In this document: piece by piece, positions 51,117-59,494 of the stretch
Numbering within the stretch: position 1 is the first letter of the stretch
How the letters are laid out: each line of letters begins with the position of its first letter
Assembly: GCF_011058255.1 (NCBI RefSeq)
Contig: NZ_JAALFH010000052.1
Span: 62,001-126,000 of the forward strand
Origin: Thioalkalivibrio sp. XN8
GTDB lineage: Bacteria > Pseudomonadota > Gammaproteobacteria > Steroidobacterales > XN24
Length of the DNA stretch: 64,000 bases
Reading direction: 5' to 3'
The notes under the pieces: model-generated
Told to the model about the DNA's origin: nothing
The model's input: the letters and a program-made list of their open reading frames with translations, nothing else
The model's database searches: none
Translations under genes and position numbers: made by a program

Positions 51117-52037
51117 ATGCGCAATCCAGCCATCGCCGTCGTCGCGGCCTGCCTGTGCGGCGGGCACGCCGCAGCAGGGGACCTGCATGTCCTGGCTGCC
51201 GGCGATCTGCGGCTCGAGATCGAGGTGGCGACGGACCGGCTCGCGGCGGAATTCGGGCCGCGCTTCGACCGCACCGCCGTCGTGCGCAGCGTGATGCTGG
51301 ACGGGATCGAGCTGCTGGGGCCGTGGGGCCTGCCCGACGAGTTCGGCCTCTACGGCGACGGCGTGCTCGGCTTCGAGTCGGCCGCCGTGGACGACACCTT
51401 CACCAAGATCGGCATCGGCCGGCTGCGGCGTGACACCGGCGCGGACTACCGGTTCGATCATCCGTACCCCGTCGCTACGCTGTTCCCCGTGGAGGTGACA
51501 GCGGGCGAGCGCACGCTGACCGTCGGCCAGCACTCGGACGGCGAGGGACCCTGGCAGTACCGCTACCGCAAGACCTATGAACTGCACGGCCCGGACGCCC
51601 TGACGATCCGCTACGAGCTCAGCAACACCGGCGCCGTCGGGTGGAGCTTCGAGCACTACAACCACCACTGGTTCCGGCTGGGCGACCTGCCGGTCGGCCC
51701 GGGCTACCGCGTGGTCACGGGCTACGCGCTGCCGGCGGCCGAGACTGCGCTCGATCGCACCGGGTCTGCGCTCGGGCTGGCGGAGCCGCTGGCCGCGGGC
51801 GCGGCAGCCTATTACGCCGGCGAACTGGCCGGGGTCCCGGCCGGCTCGAACACTTTCGCCTGGGAAGTCGAGGGCGTGCCGGTCGTACGCTACCGGGCGT
51901 CTTTCCCGCCGGCACGATTCGCGCTCTACGCCGACGCCCGCGGCTTTTGCCCGGAGGTATTCAAGCGCGCCGCCCTGGAGCCCGGCGAAACAGCGACTTG
52001 GTCGGCGACCTACCGGTTCACCGGGCCGCCGCGTTAA
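51117..52037 (+). CDS. Secreted galactose-mutarotase-like fold protein
   Basis: The 306-residue protein has a signal peptide (to about HAAAG) and a beta-rich body. FEHYNHHWFRLGD near residue 178 and FCPEVFKRAALEPGETATWSATYRF near the end are like the sugar-binding aldose-1-epimerase superfamily. I infer only a fold-level similarity; the catalytic pair is not secure. It starts 20 bases after copB and could share its transcript. Periplasmic by prediction. Confidence 0.6.
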   Translation: MRNPAIAVVAACLCGGHAAAGDLHVLAAGDLRLEIEVATDRLAAEFGPRFDRTAVVRSVMLDGIELLGPWGLPDEFGLYGDGVLGFESAAVDDTFTKIGIGRLRRDTGADYRFDHPYPVATLFPVEVTAGERTLTVGQHSDGEGPWQYRYRKTYELHGPDALTIRYELSNTGAVGWSFEHYNHHWFRLGDLPVGPGYRVVTGYALPAAETALDRTGSALGLAEPLAAGAAAYYAGELAGVPAGSNTFAWEVEGVPVVRYRASFPPARFALYADARGFCPEVFKRAALEPGETATWSATYRFTGPPR

Positions 52038-52099
52038 GCCCGGCCGCGGGAGAAGCCCGCCGGCCGGTAGCCGCCGGCGAAAGCGGCTATGGTTGCGGC

Positions 52100-52993
52100 A
52101 TGGCGAAAGGACGTCGCGCGCCCGATGAAAACCTGGTGCTGGTCGCCCTGGCGGCCTTCTGCTGGGGCCTTTCCGGCGGCATTGCCGGGATCCTGGTCAA
52201 CGCCGGCTGGGATGCGACGGTCGTGGCTTTTTACCGCGGCGCCATCGGGCTGCTGTTCGTGTTCGGCTGGCTGGCCACGCACCCGGCCCGCAGCGGCCTG
52301 GCCGATCCCCTGTTGTGGTTATGGGCGATCATCGCCGGCCTGGGCGTGGCCGGCAACTTCACGTTTTACTTCGTCAGCATCGAGAACGGCAGCGTCGCCG
52401 TCGCGGTCACGCTGATGTACTGCGCGCCGGTGTACGTCTATATCGTCTCCTTCGTGCTCAAGCTCGAAGCCCCCAATGCTTACCGGTGGCTCGGCATCGG
52501 GCTGGTGATGCTCGGCATCGTGTTGCTCACCGGTATTCACGATGTCGCCGCCAGCGGCATCACGGCGCTCGGCGTCGTCGCCGGGGTGCTGTCCGGCATG
52601 TGCTACGCGCTCTTCATCTTCGGCTTCAAGTACGCCACGCTGCATGGCAGCCCCCAGGCCGTGCTGACCATCGCGCTCGCGGCGCTGGTCGCCATCCTCA
52701 GCTGGCCGGCCGACCTCGACCAGGTGGCGGCGGTCCCGGCTTCGTCGTACTTGTGGCTCTTCATCCTCCTCGGCGTGCTGGGCGCGGGTGTGTCGTTCTT
52801 TCTCTACGTCGTCGGCATGCGCCGGGCCCGGCCGACGAGCGCCGCGGTTGTCGCCATGATCGAGCCGATCACGGCGGCGTTGTTCGCGGTCGCGATCCTG
52901 GGCGAAACCCTGGGCGGGCTGCAGCTCGCCGGCATGGTGCTGATCCTGTTCACCGTCGCGGCCCTGAGCATCGGCTCCACCGCCCATGATTGA
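52100..52993 (+). CDS. EamA/DMT-family transporter
   Basis: The 297-residue protein has ten helices in two EamA repeats (about 8-140 and 152-290). AFCWGLSGGIAGILVNAG and VVAFYRGAIGLLFVFGWLA mark the first. The second ends with PTSAAVVAMIEPITAALFAVAILGETL, the family's usual ending motif. It should export or import a small metabolite across the inner membrane. ATG 52100 has no strong ribosome site but begins the first helix pair. It is one of two EamA genes of equal length (297 aa) within 2 kb; the barrel gene at 53011 lies between them. Confidence 0.88.
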   Translation: MAKGRRAPDENLVLVALAAFCWGLSGGIAGILVNAGWDATVVAFYRGAIGLLFVFGWLATHPARSGLADPLLWLWAIIAGLGVAGNFTFYFVSIENGSVAVAVTLMYCAPVYVYIVSFVLKLEAPNAYRWLGIGLVMLGIVLLTGIHDVAASGITALGVVAGVLSGMCYALFIFGFKYATLHGSPQAVLTIALAALVAILSWPADLDQVAAVPASSYLWLFILLGVLGAGVSFFLYVVGMRRARPTSAAVVAMIEPITAALFAVAILGETLGGLQLAGMVLILFTVAALSIGSTAHD

Positions 52994-53010
52994 GCCGCCC
53001 GCCTCGCCGG

Positions 53011-53976
53011 TCAGGGGCGCTGCTGGAAGCGGGCCTCCATCTCGAACATGATCGCGGGCACGCCATCGTAGTCGCTGTCCCTGGGGAACACGACCTGCGG
53101 GGCGACCGAGAACCAGAGCCAGCGCCGCCAGACCTGTTGCCGGTACCGCAGCCGGATCCTGCTGGACTCGAGCACCGTGTTGGGATAGGTCTCGAAGAAG
53201 TTGTTCCAGCTGATCGCCAGGGCGCGCCGCTCGTCGATGCGCCGCTGCCAGCTGAAGTTCAACTGGGGAAACACCCCGTTCTCATCCTCGTACCAGTCCA
53301 CCAGCGCCGTGGTACGAAACAGCCACTGGCTGCCCAGCAGCCGCTCCAGCTGCAGTTCACTGCGCGCATCCCAGAGGGTGTCGGTGTACCAGGAAACTCG
53401 CTGGACGAACCGCAGGTCCCAGCTCCCCAGTCGCCACGTGTGGCGGTAGCGGGGCTGCAAATAGAAGGCGGCGCTGCCGTCGCGCGAGCGGACGCCCGCG
53501 CTCAGGCTCAGGTTGCGACGATCGCTGCGGCGGAAATAGAAGGTGAGGGCGGCCCCGAGGCTGCTGTCGTTCGTGCCGCGGATATCCTCTTCGATATCTT
53601 CCCAGTCGGTGTCGGTCGTGTCGAAGTCCTGGGTCGACTGGGAGACGGTCAGGCGCACGCGGTCCTCCAGGTAGGGCAGGTTGAGGCGCAGGCTGTTCCT
53701 GACCCGGAAGTCCGTGCCTTCCCCCTGCTCGGTGAAACTGCTGACCCCGAGGCTCAGGCGAGTCGTGTTGGCTTCGGATTCGAAGTTGTCGTGGCCGAAG
53801 AACGAGTCGATCCAGGCCGCGGTGTCCGCGACCCGGGCCGAGACGAGTTGCTGCACCGCGTCCACGGCCGTGTCACCACTTTCCGGCAACGGCTCCTCGG
53901 CACGGCACGGCGCCTGCAGCAGGATGCCGAGCGTTAGCAATGTGACCAGGCTTGGAACACGGTGGATCCTGACCAT
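53011..53976 (-). CDS. Outer-membrane beta-barrel protein, unknown
   Basis: The 321-residue protein has a signal peptide (to about PCRAEE). A helix-like, charged segment (about 28-60) precedes a barrel-like run of strands with alternating aromatic residues (SFFGHDNFESEANTTRLSLGVSS, NLSLSAGVRSRDGSAAFYL, RQQVWRRWLWFSVAPQVVFPRDSDYDG). It ends MEARFQQRP. No family is recognised. AGGGTG precedes ATG 53976. It is convergent with the EamA gene at 52100 and divergent from the one at 54098. Confidence 0.7.
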   Translation of the reverse strand: MVRIHRVPSLVTLLTLGILLQAPCRAEEPLPESGDTAVDAVQQLVSARVADTAAWIDSFFGHDNFESEANTTRLSLGVSSFTEQGEGTDFRVRNSLRLNLPYLEDRVRLTVSQSTQDFDTTDTDWEDIEEDIRGTNDSSLGAALTFYFRRSDRRNLSLSAGVRSRDGSAAFYLQPRYRHTWRLGSWDLRFVQRVSWYTDTLWDARSELQLERLLGSQWLFRTTALVDWYEDENGVFPQLNFSWQRRIDERRALAISWNNFFETYPNTVLESSRIRLRYRQQVWRRWLWFSVAPQVVFPRDSDYDGVPAIMFEMEARFQQRP

Positions 53977-54097
53977 CGCACCCTTTTTAGCACGTAAGGC
54001 CCGGGTCCGCCGCGGGCCTGGCCCAGGCCTGCCGCTGAGGCGAGTAAACCGGTCGGCGCCTGCTAGACTGCCGCGGTCGCCCGGCCCGGTAGTCGCG

Positions 54098-54991
54098 ATG
54101 CAATCCAGCAATGACCAGCGCGCCCTGCTCTTCGGCCTCGGCGCCGTGCTGCTCTGGTCCACCGTCGCCACCGCCTTCAAGCTCTCGCTGCAGTACCTGT
54201 CGCCGGTGCAGCTTCTGGCCTGGGCGAGCATGGTGTCGCTGCTCACGCTCGGGGCGCTGCTGCTGGCCGCCGGCCGGTTCGCCGAGGTGCTGCGCGGCAG
54301 CCGCCGCGACTACCTGCGCTCGCTGGCACTCGGCCTGATCAACCCGCTGTGCTACTACCTCGTGCTGTTCGAGGCCTACGACCGCCTGCCGGCACAGGAG
54401 GCGCAGCCGCTGAATTACACCTGGGCATTCACGCTGGCGCTCCTGGCCGTGCCGCTGCTGGGCCACCGCCTGACCCGCGCGGACGTGCTCGGCGGGCTCG
54501 TCGCCTACGCGGGCGTGTGGGTGATCGCCACGCGCGGCAATGTGTTCGGCCTCGAGTTCGCCAACCCGGCCGGGGTCGCGCTGGCGCTGGGCAGCACCGT
54601 GCTGTGGGCGCTGTACTGGGTTTACAGCACGCGCGACCAGCGCGATCCGCTGGTGGCGCTGTTCTGCAACTTCGCCCTCGGGCTGCCGTTCGTGCTGCTG
54701 GTGTGCGCGCTCACCGACGGGCTGGTGCCGGGCGACTGGCGGGGGCTGGCCGGCGCCGCGTGGGTGGGGGTGTTCGAGATGGGGCTCGCCTTCGCCCTGT
54801 GGCTCAGCGCGCTGCGCCTGACCAGCAGCGCCTCGCGCATCGGCAACCTGATCTTCCTCTCGCCCTTCCTGTCGCTGTTCTTCATCCGCACCTTCGTGGG
54901 CGAGGCGATCCTGCCTTCGACCTGGCTGGGGCTCGGCCTGATCGTCGCCGGGCTCGCGGCCCAGCAGTGGCTGCGGCCCCGTGCGCGGTGA
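54098..54991 (+). CDS. EamA/DMT-family transporter
   Basis: The 297-residue protein has ten helices in two EamA repeats. LLFGLGAVLLWSTVATAFKLSLQYLSP opens the first, and GVFEMGLAFALWLSALRLTSSASRIGNLIFLSPFLSLFF marks the second. It lies downstream of a TAGACT box (about 54063). The substrate is unknown. The sequence differs enough from the EamA protein at 52100 that the two are not recent copies. Confidence 0.88.
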   Translation: MQSSNDQRALLFGLGAVLLWSTVATAFKLSLQYLSPVQLLAWASMVSLLTLGALLLAAGRFAEVLRGSRRDYLRSLALGLINPLCYYLVLFEAYDRLPAQEAQPLNYTWAFTLALLAVPLLGHRLTRADVLGGLVAYAGVWVIATRGNVFGLEFANPAGVALALGSTVLWALYWVYSTRDQRDPLVALFCNFALGLPFVLLVCALTDGLVPGDWRGLAGAAWVGVFEMGLAFALWLSALRLTSSASRIGNLIFLSPFLSLFFIRTFVGEAILPSTWLGLGLIVAGLAAQQWLRPRAR

Positions 54992-55027
54992 GGCCCCGGC
55001 CCTGGACGGCCTTTAGGTATATCTACG

Positions 55028-55048
55028 AATGATAATCACTCGCATTCG
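55028..55048 (+). promoter_or_regulatory. Fur-box-like operator
   Basis: GAATGATAATCACTCGCATTC is 21 bases long; its core TGATAAT-n-A matches 11 of 14 fixed positions of the 7-1-7 Fur consensus. AATG and CATT at its ends make it symmetric. It contains GATAAT (55031-55036), a good -10 hexamer, so bound repressor would block this promoter. No obvious -35 hexamer lies at the standard distance. Confidence 0.55.
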
Positions 55049-55189
55049 ATGGGAATTCCTGTTAGGGTTACCGCAGGCCAGCTGGAAACGGGTTCGCCAC
55101 GGTCGCGGCCCGGTTCCGGCGACCCCGAACCCGAAGCCCCCGATGGCAAACGCTTGGAGGTTACAGCGCGGCTGCAACCTCCTTTTTTT
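55043..55189 (+). ncRNA. Candidate Fur-controlled small RNA
   Basis: Transcription from the GATAAT in the Fur-box region would start near 55043 and run into a strong intrinsic terminator at 55156-55189. That gives an RNA of about 147 nt with no convincing reading frame. Fur-repressed sRNAs of this size (RyhB, PrrF, NrrF) are common in Proteobacteria. Sequence similarity to any of them is not claimed. The alternative is that the terminator merely ends the EamA transcript and the promoter serves the cupin gene. Confidence 0.4.
55156..55189 (+). terminator. Intrinsic terminator
   Basis: A 7-bp stem GGAGGTT/AACCTCC and, inside it, CAGC/GCTG around a 3-base loop with a single A-C mismatch are followed by seven T's. 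It is the strongest terminator-like signal in the window and lies between the Fur-box promoter and the cupin gene. Confidence 0.75.
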
Positions 55190-55277
55190 GCCCGATCGCG
55201 CGCTGGGGCCGCCTCTGCAGCACTCCCGCGAAAGGTCTAAGCTCGGGAGACATGCATCCACAACGAGGGAAAGCGGC

Positions 55278-55664
55278 ATGCGAATCTCCAAAGAGGACAT
55301 CCCGATCAAGATCGACGCGCCCGGCGCGGTCGCGCGGCAGCAGCAGGATTTCGGCGACGCCTCGGGCTACGGCGACATCGGCGCCGAGTACTTCACCATG
55401 GATGCCGGGACCGACCTGGCGCCCATGTTCGAGGGGCTCGAGGACGACGCCTGCCAGGCGCCCCACTGGGGCTACCTCATCAAGGGCGAGGTGACGGTGA
55501 GCTATACCGACGGCAGCGAGGAGACGGTGCGCAGCGGTGACCTGTTCTACTGGCCGCCCGGCCACTCGGTGCGCGTCGGGCAGGACGCGGAGATGATCCT
55601 GTTCAGCCCGCAGCACGAGCACACGCCGGTCATGGACCACATTAACCGGAAGTTGCACGGCTAG
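55278..55664 (+). CDS. Small cupin-domain protein
   Basis: The 128-residue protein is a single cupin barrel. APHWGYLIKGEVTVSYTDGSEETVRSGDLFYWPPGHSVRVGQDAEMILFSP covers the two cupin motifs, with the His of HWGYL and the later GDLFYWPPGHSV. The ATG is preceded by GAGGGAAA. Function is not specified for such short cupins. It has no signal peptide. A terminator follows at 55692. Confidence 0.85.
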   Translation: MRISKEDIPIKIDAPGAVARQQQDFGDASGYGDIGAEYFTMDAGTDLAPMFEGLEDDACQAPHWGYLIKGEVTVSYTDGSEETVRSGDLFYWPPGHSVRVGQDAEMILFSPQHEHTPVMDHINRKLHG

Positions 55665-55691
55665 CCGAAGCCGGCGACTGGTCCGGGAGAA

Positions 55692-55716
55692 GCCCCGCTC
55701 CGTGCGGGGCTTTTCT
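55692..55716 (+). terminator. Intrinsic terminator after the cupin gene
   Basis: A 7-bp stem GCCCCGC/GCGGGGC with a 5-base loop is followed by TTTTCTTT. It begins 27 bases after the cupin stop. Confidence 0.8.
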
Positions 55717-55789
55717 TTAGCAGTCCACAACTGACCGAATCGCGTTTATCCTGCATCTCTCGACGACAGAAAGGGCGACGCGGGAGGCC

Positions 55790-57871
55790 ATGGCAGGGAG
55801 CTCGTTTTTCGCGGAACTCCGTAAGCGGAAGGTGATCCAGTCCGCCGCGATCTACTTTGCGGTGGCCTGGGCTGTCGTGGAGGTCACGGTCACCGTCGTC
55901 GAGCAGCTGTTCCTGCCGCAGTGGGTGTCGACCGTCACGGTCAGCGCCTTCGTCATGGGGTTTCCGGTAGCGATGTTCCTCGCCTGGACCTTCGATCTCA
56001 CTGCCGAGGGCCTGGAGCGCACCGTCGTTTCCAGCCGGCGGGGCAAGGCCACCATCGTCGCCGCCCTGCTGCTGCTGGTCGCCGGAACGGCCGGCCTGTT
56101 CTTCCTCATCAGGCCGGGACTGGAGTCCAATGTCGAACAGGCGCGAGCGGTTTCGGTCCTGCCCAACAGCATCGCGGTCCTGCCGTTCGAGAACACCGGA
56201 CAGGACCTCGAAGACGCCTACCTGAGCGACGGTCTCAGCGACGAGTTGCGCGACCAGCTCAGCCGGGTACCGGGGGTGCGGGTCGCGGCGCGGTCTTCGT
56301 CGATCGCCGCCCGCCGGCAGGGCCTGGGCGCCCAGGGCGCCTCGGAGAAGCTTGGCGTCGCTACCCTGGTCGAGGGGAGCATGCGCCGCCAGGGCAGCCG
56401 GCTGCGCATTTCGGTGCAGCTGATCGAAGGCCGGACCGGTCTCGCGCTCTGGTCGGAGACCTATGAGCGCAGCCCGGCCGAGCTGGTGAAGATCCAGGAG
56501 GAGATCGTCCGCGCGGTGGCCGGGCTGGTGCTGCCGGAAGGCGACCACGAACTGGGTCACCCCGCGACGCTGGACGCGTCCGCCCATGAGCTGATGCTGC
56601 TGGCAAGGTATTACGAGCAGCGGGTCCGGGATCGCGAGACGGTGGACGTGAACCTGCTGGTGCAGGCCGTGGACCTGTACCGCCAGGCCACCGCAGCCGA
56701 TCCCGCATCGGCGCTGGCGCATGCCCGGCTGGGCGCCGCGCTGCTGTACCTGGGCGACGTCGACGGCGCCGAGGCGCCGATCTTCAAGGCGCTCGCGCTC
56801 GACCCGGCGCTGTCGGAAGTGCAGAACACCGTCGGGCTCTACTACTGGGCCCGGGGCCTGCCGGCGGCCGGCCCGGCGTTCGAACGGGCCGTGGCGCTCA
56901 GCAGCAACAACGTCGATGCCTTGCACAACTACGCCGAGTGGCACTGGTTCCAGTACGACCGGGGCGGCTTGCCGGAACTGCTCGAGCGGGCGGTGGCGCT
57001 CGACCCGCTCTCCCTGTCGCGCCACGCAGCGCTCGGGGAGTACTACGGCAAAGAGGGGCAGGTCGACAAGGTGCGGGCCATCATCGGCGACGTGAAGGAG
57101 CTGTTTGACGGCGTCGAGTCCTATCGCCTGGTAGGGCATCTGCAGGCCCTCATGGGCAACGTCGACGAGGCCATCGCCTGGACCCTGCGGGCGCGCGATG
57201 CCGAACCCGACAACCCGGATCACCGCGGCCGGCTGGCCGAGTTGTATGCCATTCTCGGCGACTTCGAGACCACCCTGGCGCTCGAGCCCGAGCCCAGCCT
57301 CGGCCTGCTGTTCCTGATGCGGCGTTACCAGCAGCTGATCGACCTGGCGGAACTCCTGATGATCGAGTATCCGGACGACATCAGCGTGCGCCACCTGCTC
57401 GCCTTCGCCTACCACGCCACCGGTGATCACCCGGCGGCCATTCGTATCCTGAGCATGACCGGCCAGCCCGACATCATGCTCAACAATACGACCCGGACCA
57501 TCGGCGACCAGCTCGGCTTCTTTACCCTGATCGACGCGCTGGCCGCGGCAGGAGAAAAGGAAACGGCCCGCATGCTGGCCGAGGCGGTAGACCGGTTTCA
57601 CACGGGTTACAACACCAGCTGGTGGTACCACTTCCACATCGGCTGCACGACGGCGCTTCTGGGCCGGACCGAAGTCAGTCTCGACCGCTTCGCCCTGATC
57701 AAGGACAGCCCGGAGCTGCCCTGGGAGTCACTGCTGCGCGATTCATACTGCGTGCAGCGGCTGGCCGAAGACCCGGTCTACCAGGACGTGCTGCGTCATA
57801 CGGAAGCGCGCCGGCAGGCGCTCCGCGAACGCCTCCCCGCGACCCTGGCGGCCCATAAGGTGGCGCTCTGA
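55790..57871 (+). CDS. Membrane-anchored TolB-like/TPR protein
   Basis: The 693-residue protein has three N-terminal helices (about 17-38, 44-62, 85-106). A TolB/FlgO-like domain follows at about 125-240, starting AVLPFENTGQDLEDAYLSDGLSDELRDQL and containing VEGSMRRQGSRLRISVQLIEG. Many TPR-like units then run to the C-terminus (about 255-690). Proteins of this design are widespread in environmental Proteobacteria and are often fused to adenylate cyclase or kinase domains, which are absent here. Role unknown. A related protein lies at the right end of the window (62685-64000). Confidence 0.82.
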   Translation: MAGSSFFAELRKRKVIQSAAIYFAVAWAVVEVTVTVVEQLFLPQWVSTVTVSAFVMGFPVAMFLAWTFDLTAEGLERTVVSSRRGKATIVAALLLLVAGTAGLFFLIRPGLESNVEQARAVSVLPNSIAVLPFENTGQDLEDAYLSDGLSDELRDQLSRVPGVRVAARSSSIAARRQGLGAQGASEKLGVATLVEGSMRRQGSRLRISVQLIEGRTGLALWSETYERSPAELVKIQEEIVRAVAGLVLPEGDHELGHPATLDASAHELMLLARYYEQRVRDRETVDVNLLVQAVDLYRQATAADPASALAHARLGAALLYLGDVDGAEAPIFKALALDPALSEVQNTVGLYYWARGLPAAGPAFERAVALSSNNVDALHNYAEWHWFQYDRGGLPELLERAVALDPLSLSRHAALGEYYGKEGQVDKVRAIIGDVKELFDGVESYRLVGHLQALMGNVDEAIAWTLRARDAEPDNPDHRGRLAELYAILGDFETTLALEPEPSLGLLFLMRRYQQLIDLAELLMIEYPDDISVRHLLAFAYHATGDHPAAIRILSMTGQPDIMLNNTTRTIGDQLGFFTLIDALAAAGEKETARMLAEAVDRFHTGYNTSWWYHFHIGCTTALLGRTEVSLDRFALIKDSPELPWESLLRDSYCVQRLAEDPVYQDVLRHTEARRQALRERLPATLAAHKVAL

Positions 57872-58846
57872 TCAGTCGCGGCCGAAGTAGCGGGTGATCC
57901 CGAGGGTGAACGCATTGTCGACCTCGTTCGACTGGTCCGTATACACCCCGGTGTAGTACTGGAACGAAACAACGTTCCTTTGCGTGAGGACGTAATCGAG
58001 GCCGAGGCCGACGTTCGTGTAGCGGTGCGCCAGCAACCGGTCGTGCTGCCACCAGATCGGCGTGTCGAAGTCCGCCGGGTTTCCGTAGAGCGGATCGTCC
58101 GTGATGTCCTGCGGCATCCGCAGCCCGTTGGGCGTGTTCTTGTAGGAGACGAACAGGCTGGCAAAGAACCTCGGCGTGAAGTAGTAACCGGCCGAGCCGA
58201 ACGCGAGCCAGTGGTTGACGTTGACCCCCAGCGACTGCTCGCTGATGACGTAGGCGACGCTGGCCCCGAAATACCAGTCGGAAAAGTAGGGCTGGAAGCC
58301 GAAGTCCACGCCAATGGGGACACGCCACAGGTTCGGCCCGATGATCGCCTTGCCGTAGAAGGGGTAATCGGTCGTGGGTACGCCGTAGGAGATGAAGGGC
58401 GTCACGCTCAGCGGTCCTTCGAGCGCGTGGTAGCGCACGCCGACGGTCAGGTCCTGGAAGCCGCCGTGGTAATCGCCGTCGTCCACGAGCGTGCGGTCCG
58501 GCGGGTCGAAGTTGACGAACTCCGCGAAGTTGTGCGGCCCTGTGCCCTGGTGCTGTTTCTGGATGTACGGCAGGCTGGCGAACACCGTCCAGCGCGGACC
58601 CAGCGCGTAGTCGCCGGAAAGCAGCAGGACATGGGAGTCGGTGGTGCCGACGTCGCCGCCCTGCTGGAAGAGCGCGGAGTCGTCGTAGAAATCACCGGTG
58701 CGTATGTACTGGTACTCGATCCGCAGGCTGGCGTCGCCCCTCGACTGGGCCTGGGCAGCCGCTGGGGCCGCCTCGAGCAGAAGACCCAGCGCGCCGAGCG
58801 CGATCAGGGGTAACGGCTGGTGGTGGTCGGAGAACACGGAAGTCAC
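57872..58846 (-). CDS. Outer-membrane beta-barrel protein, transporter-like
   Basis: The 324-residue protein has a GTG start and a signal peptide (to about PAAAQA). The body is barrel-like: LLLSGDYALGPRWTVFASLPYIQ, FQDLTVGVRYHALEGPLSVTPFISYGVP and a final TLGITRYFGRD. The style resembles phenol-MetA-type outer-membrane proteins. Its stop abuts the convergent TPR gene directly. No family name is secure. Confidence 0.68.
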   Translation of the reverse strand: MTSVFSDHHQPLPLIALGALGLLLEAAPAAAQAQSRGDASLRIEYQYIRTGDFYDDSALFQQGGDVGTTDSHVLLLSGDYALGPRWTVFASLPYIQKQHQGTGPHNFAEFVNFDPPDRTLVDDGDYHGGFQDLTVGVRYHALEGPLSVTPFISYGVPTTDYPFYGKAIIGPNLWRVPIGVDFGFQPYFSDWYFGASVAYVISEQSLGVNVNHWLAFGSAGYYFTPRFFASLFVSYKNTPNGLRMPQDITDDPLYGNPADFDTPIWWQHDRLLAHRYTNVGLGLDYVLTQRNVVSFQYYTGVYTDQSNEVDNAFTLGITRYFGRD

Positions 58847-58876
58847 GGCTTGCGATGCTCCCCGATTGAACGAGGC

Positions 58877-59347
58877 CTAGGTGCCTGAGCGCTTCAGTGA
58901 CTCATGGATTGCCCTGAGGTAATGCTTGATCTCGTGCCGATCGGCAACCATGACCTTGGCGTAGTCTCGCTGCGCGATTTCCGCCTCGCTCTTGTTCAGG
59001 GCTACGGGCAGGAAGTCGGTCCTCGCCGCGGTGTTGCTCACCTCCACTGCGGCGCGGTCGTTGTAAGGGGCGATCACGACATCGTACTCGCCCCGGGCGA
59101 GCACATTGCTGAGTTCGACCTGGTTGTCCACCACGCGCACGCCATGCCCCGCGTCGGCGAGCGCTGCAGCGAGCTGCTGGGCACTTTCGGAATGGCCATA
59201 CACCAGGACATTGCCCGGCAAGGGCGCCGTATAGACCCGGTAGGCAACGTTCTGGCCGACACGGTAGAGGCTGTCCCCGCAAGCCAGCGTGGATGAGGAG
59301 GCGAACATCGCCATCAGAGCAACGAGAACCTTGAGGCGGCTTTGCAT
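58877..59347 (-). CDS. Exported protein with Rossmann-like pattern, unknown
   Basis: The 156-residue protein has a signal peptide (to about TLACGDS). GNVLVYGHSESAQQLAAALADAGHGVRVVDNQVELSNVLARGEYDVVIAPY reads as alternating strands and helices, resembling a receiver or Rossmann-like fold, though the usual phospho-acceptor pattern is not evident. GGAGG lies 8 bases before ATG 59347. The gap to the convergent barrel gene is 30 bases, and the two are on the same strand, so they may share a transcript. The gap 59348-59494 shows no gene. Confidence 0.6.
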   Translation of the reverse strand: MQSRLKVLVALMAMFASSSTLACGDSLYRVGQNVAYRVYTAPLPGNVLVYGHSESAQQLAAALADAGHGVRVVDNQVELSNVLARGEYDVVIAPYNDRAAVEVSNTAARTDFLPVALNKSEAEIAQRDYAKVMVADRHEIKHYLRAIHESLKRSGT

Positions 59348-59494
59348 TGTTCGATCCTCCACCCGATAAGCGCAGGGCAGTCTGCAACATTACTAGCACA
59401 GGTCTGTATCAGCGCAAAGCCCTTTGTTGCCGGGGCGTTTGGCGCGGCGCAGCATCGCGCGCCCGCCGCAGAACGGACGGGAACGCGGCTTTTC

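Noticed and set aside
55049-55240. 63-codon open frame inside the candidate small RNA region
   Set aside because: It runs through the strong terminator, has no ribosome site and no recognisable sequence.
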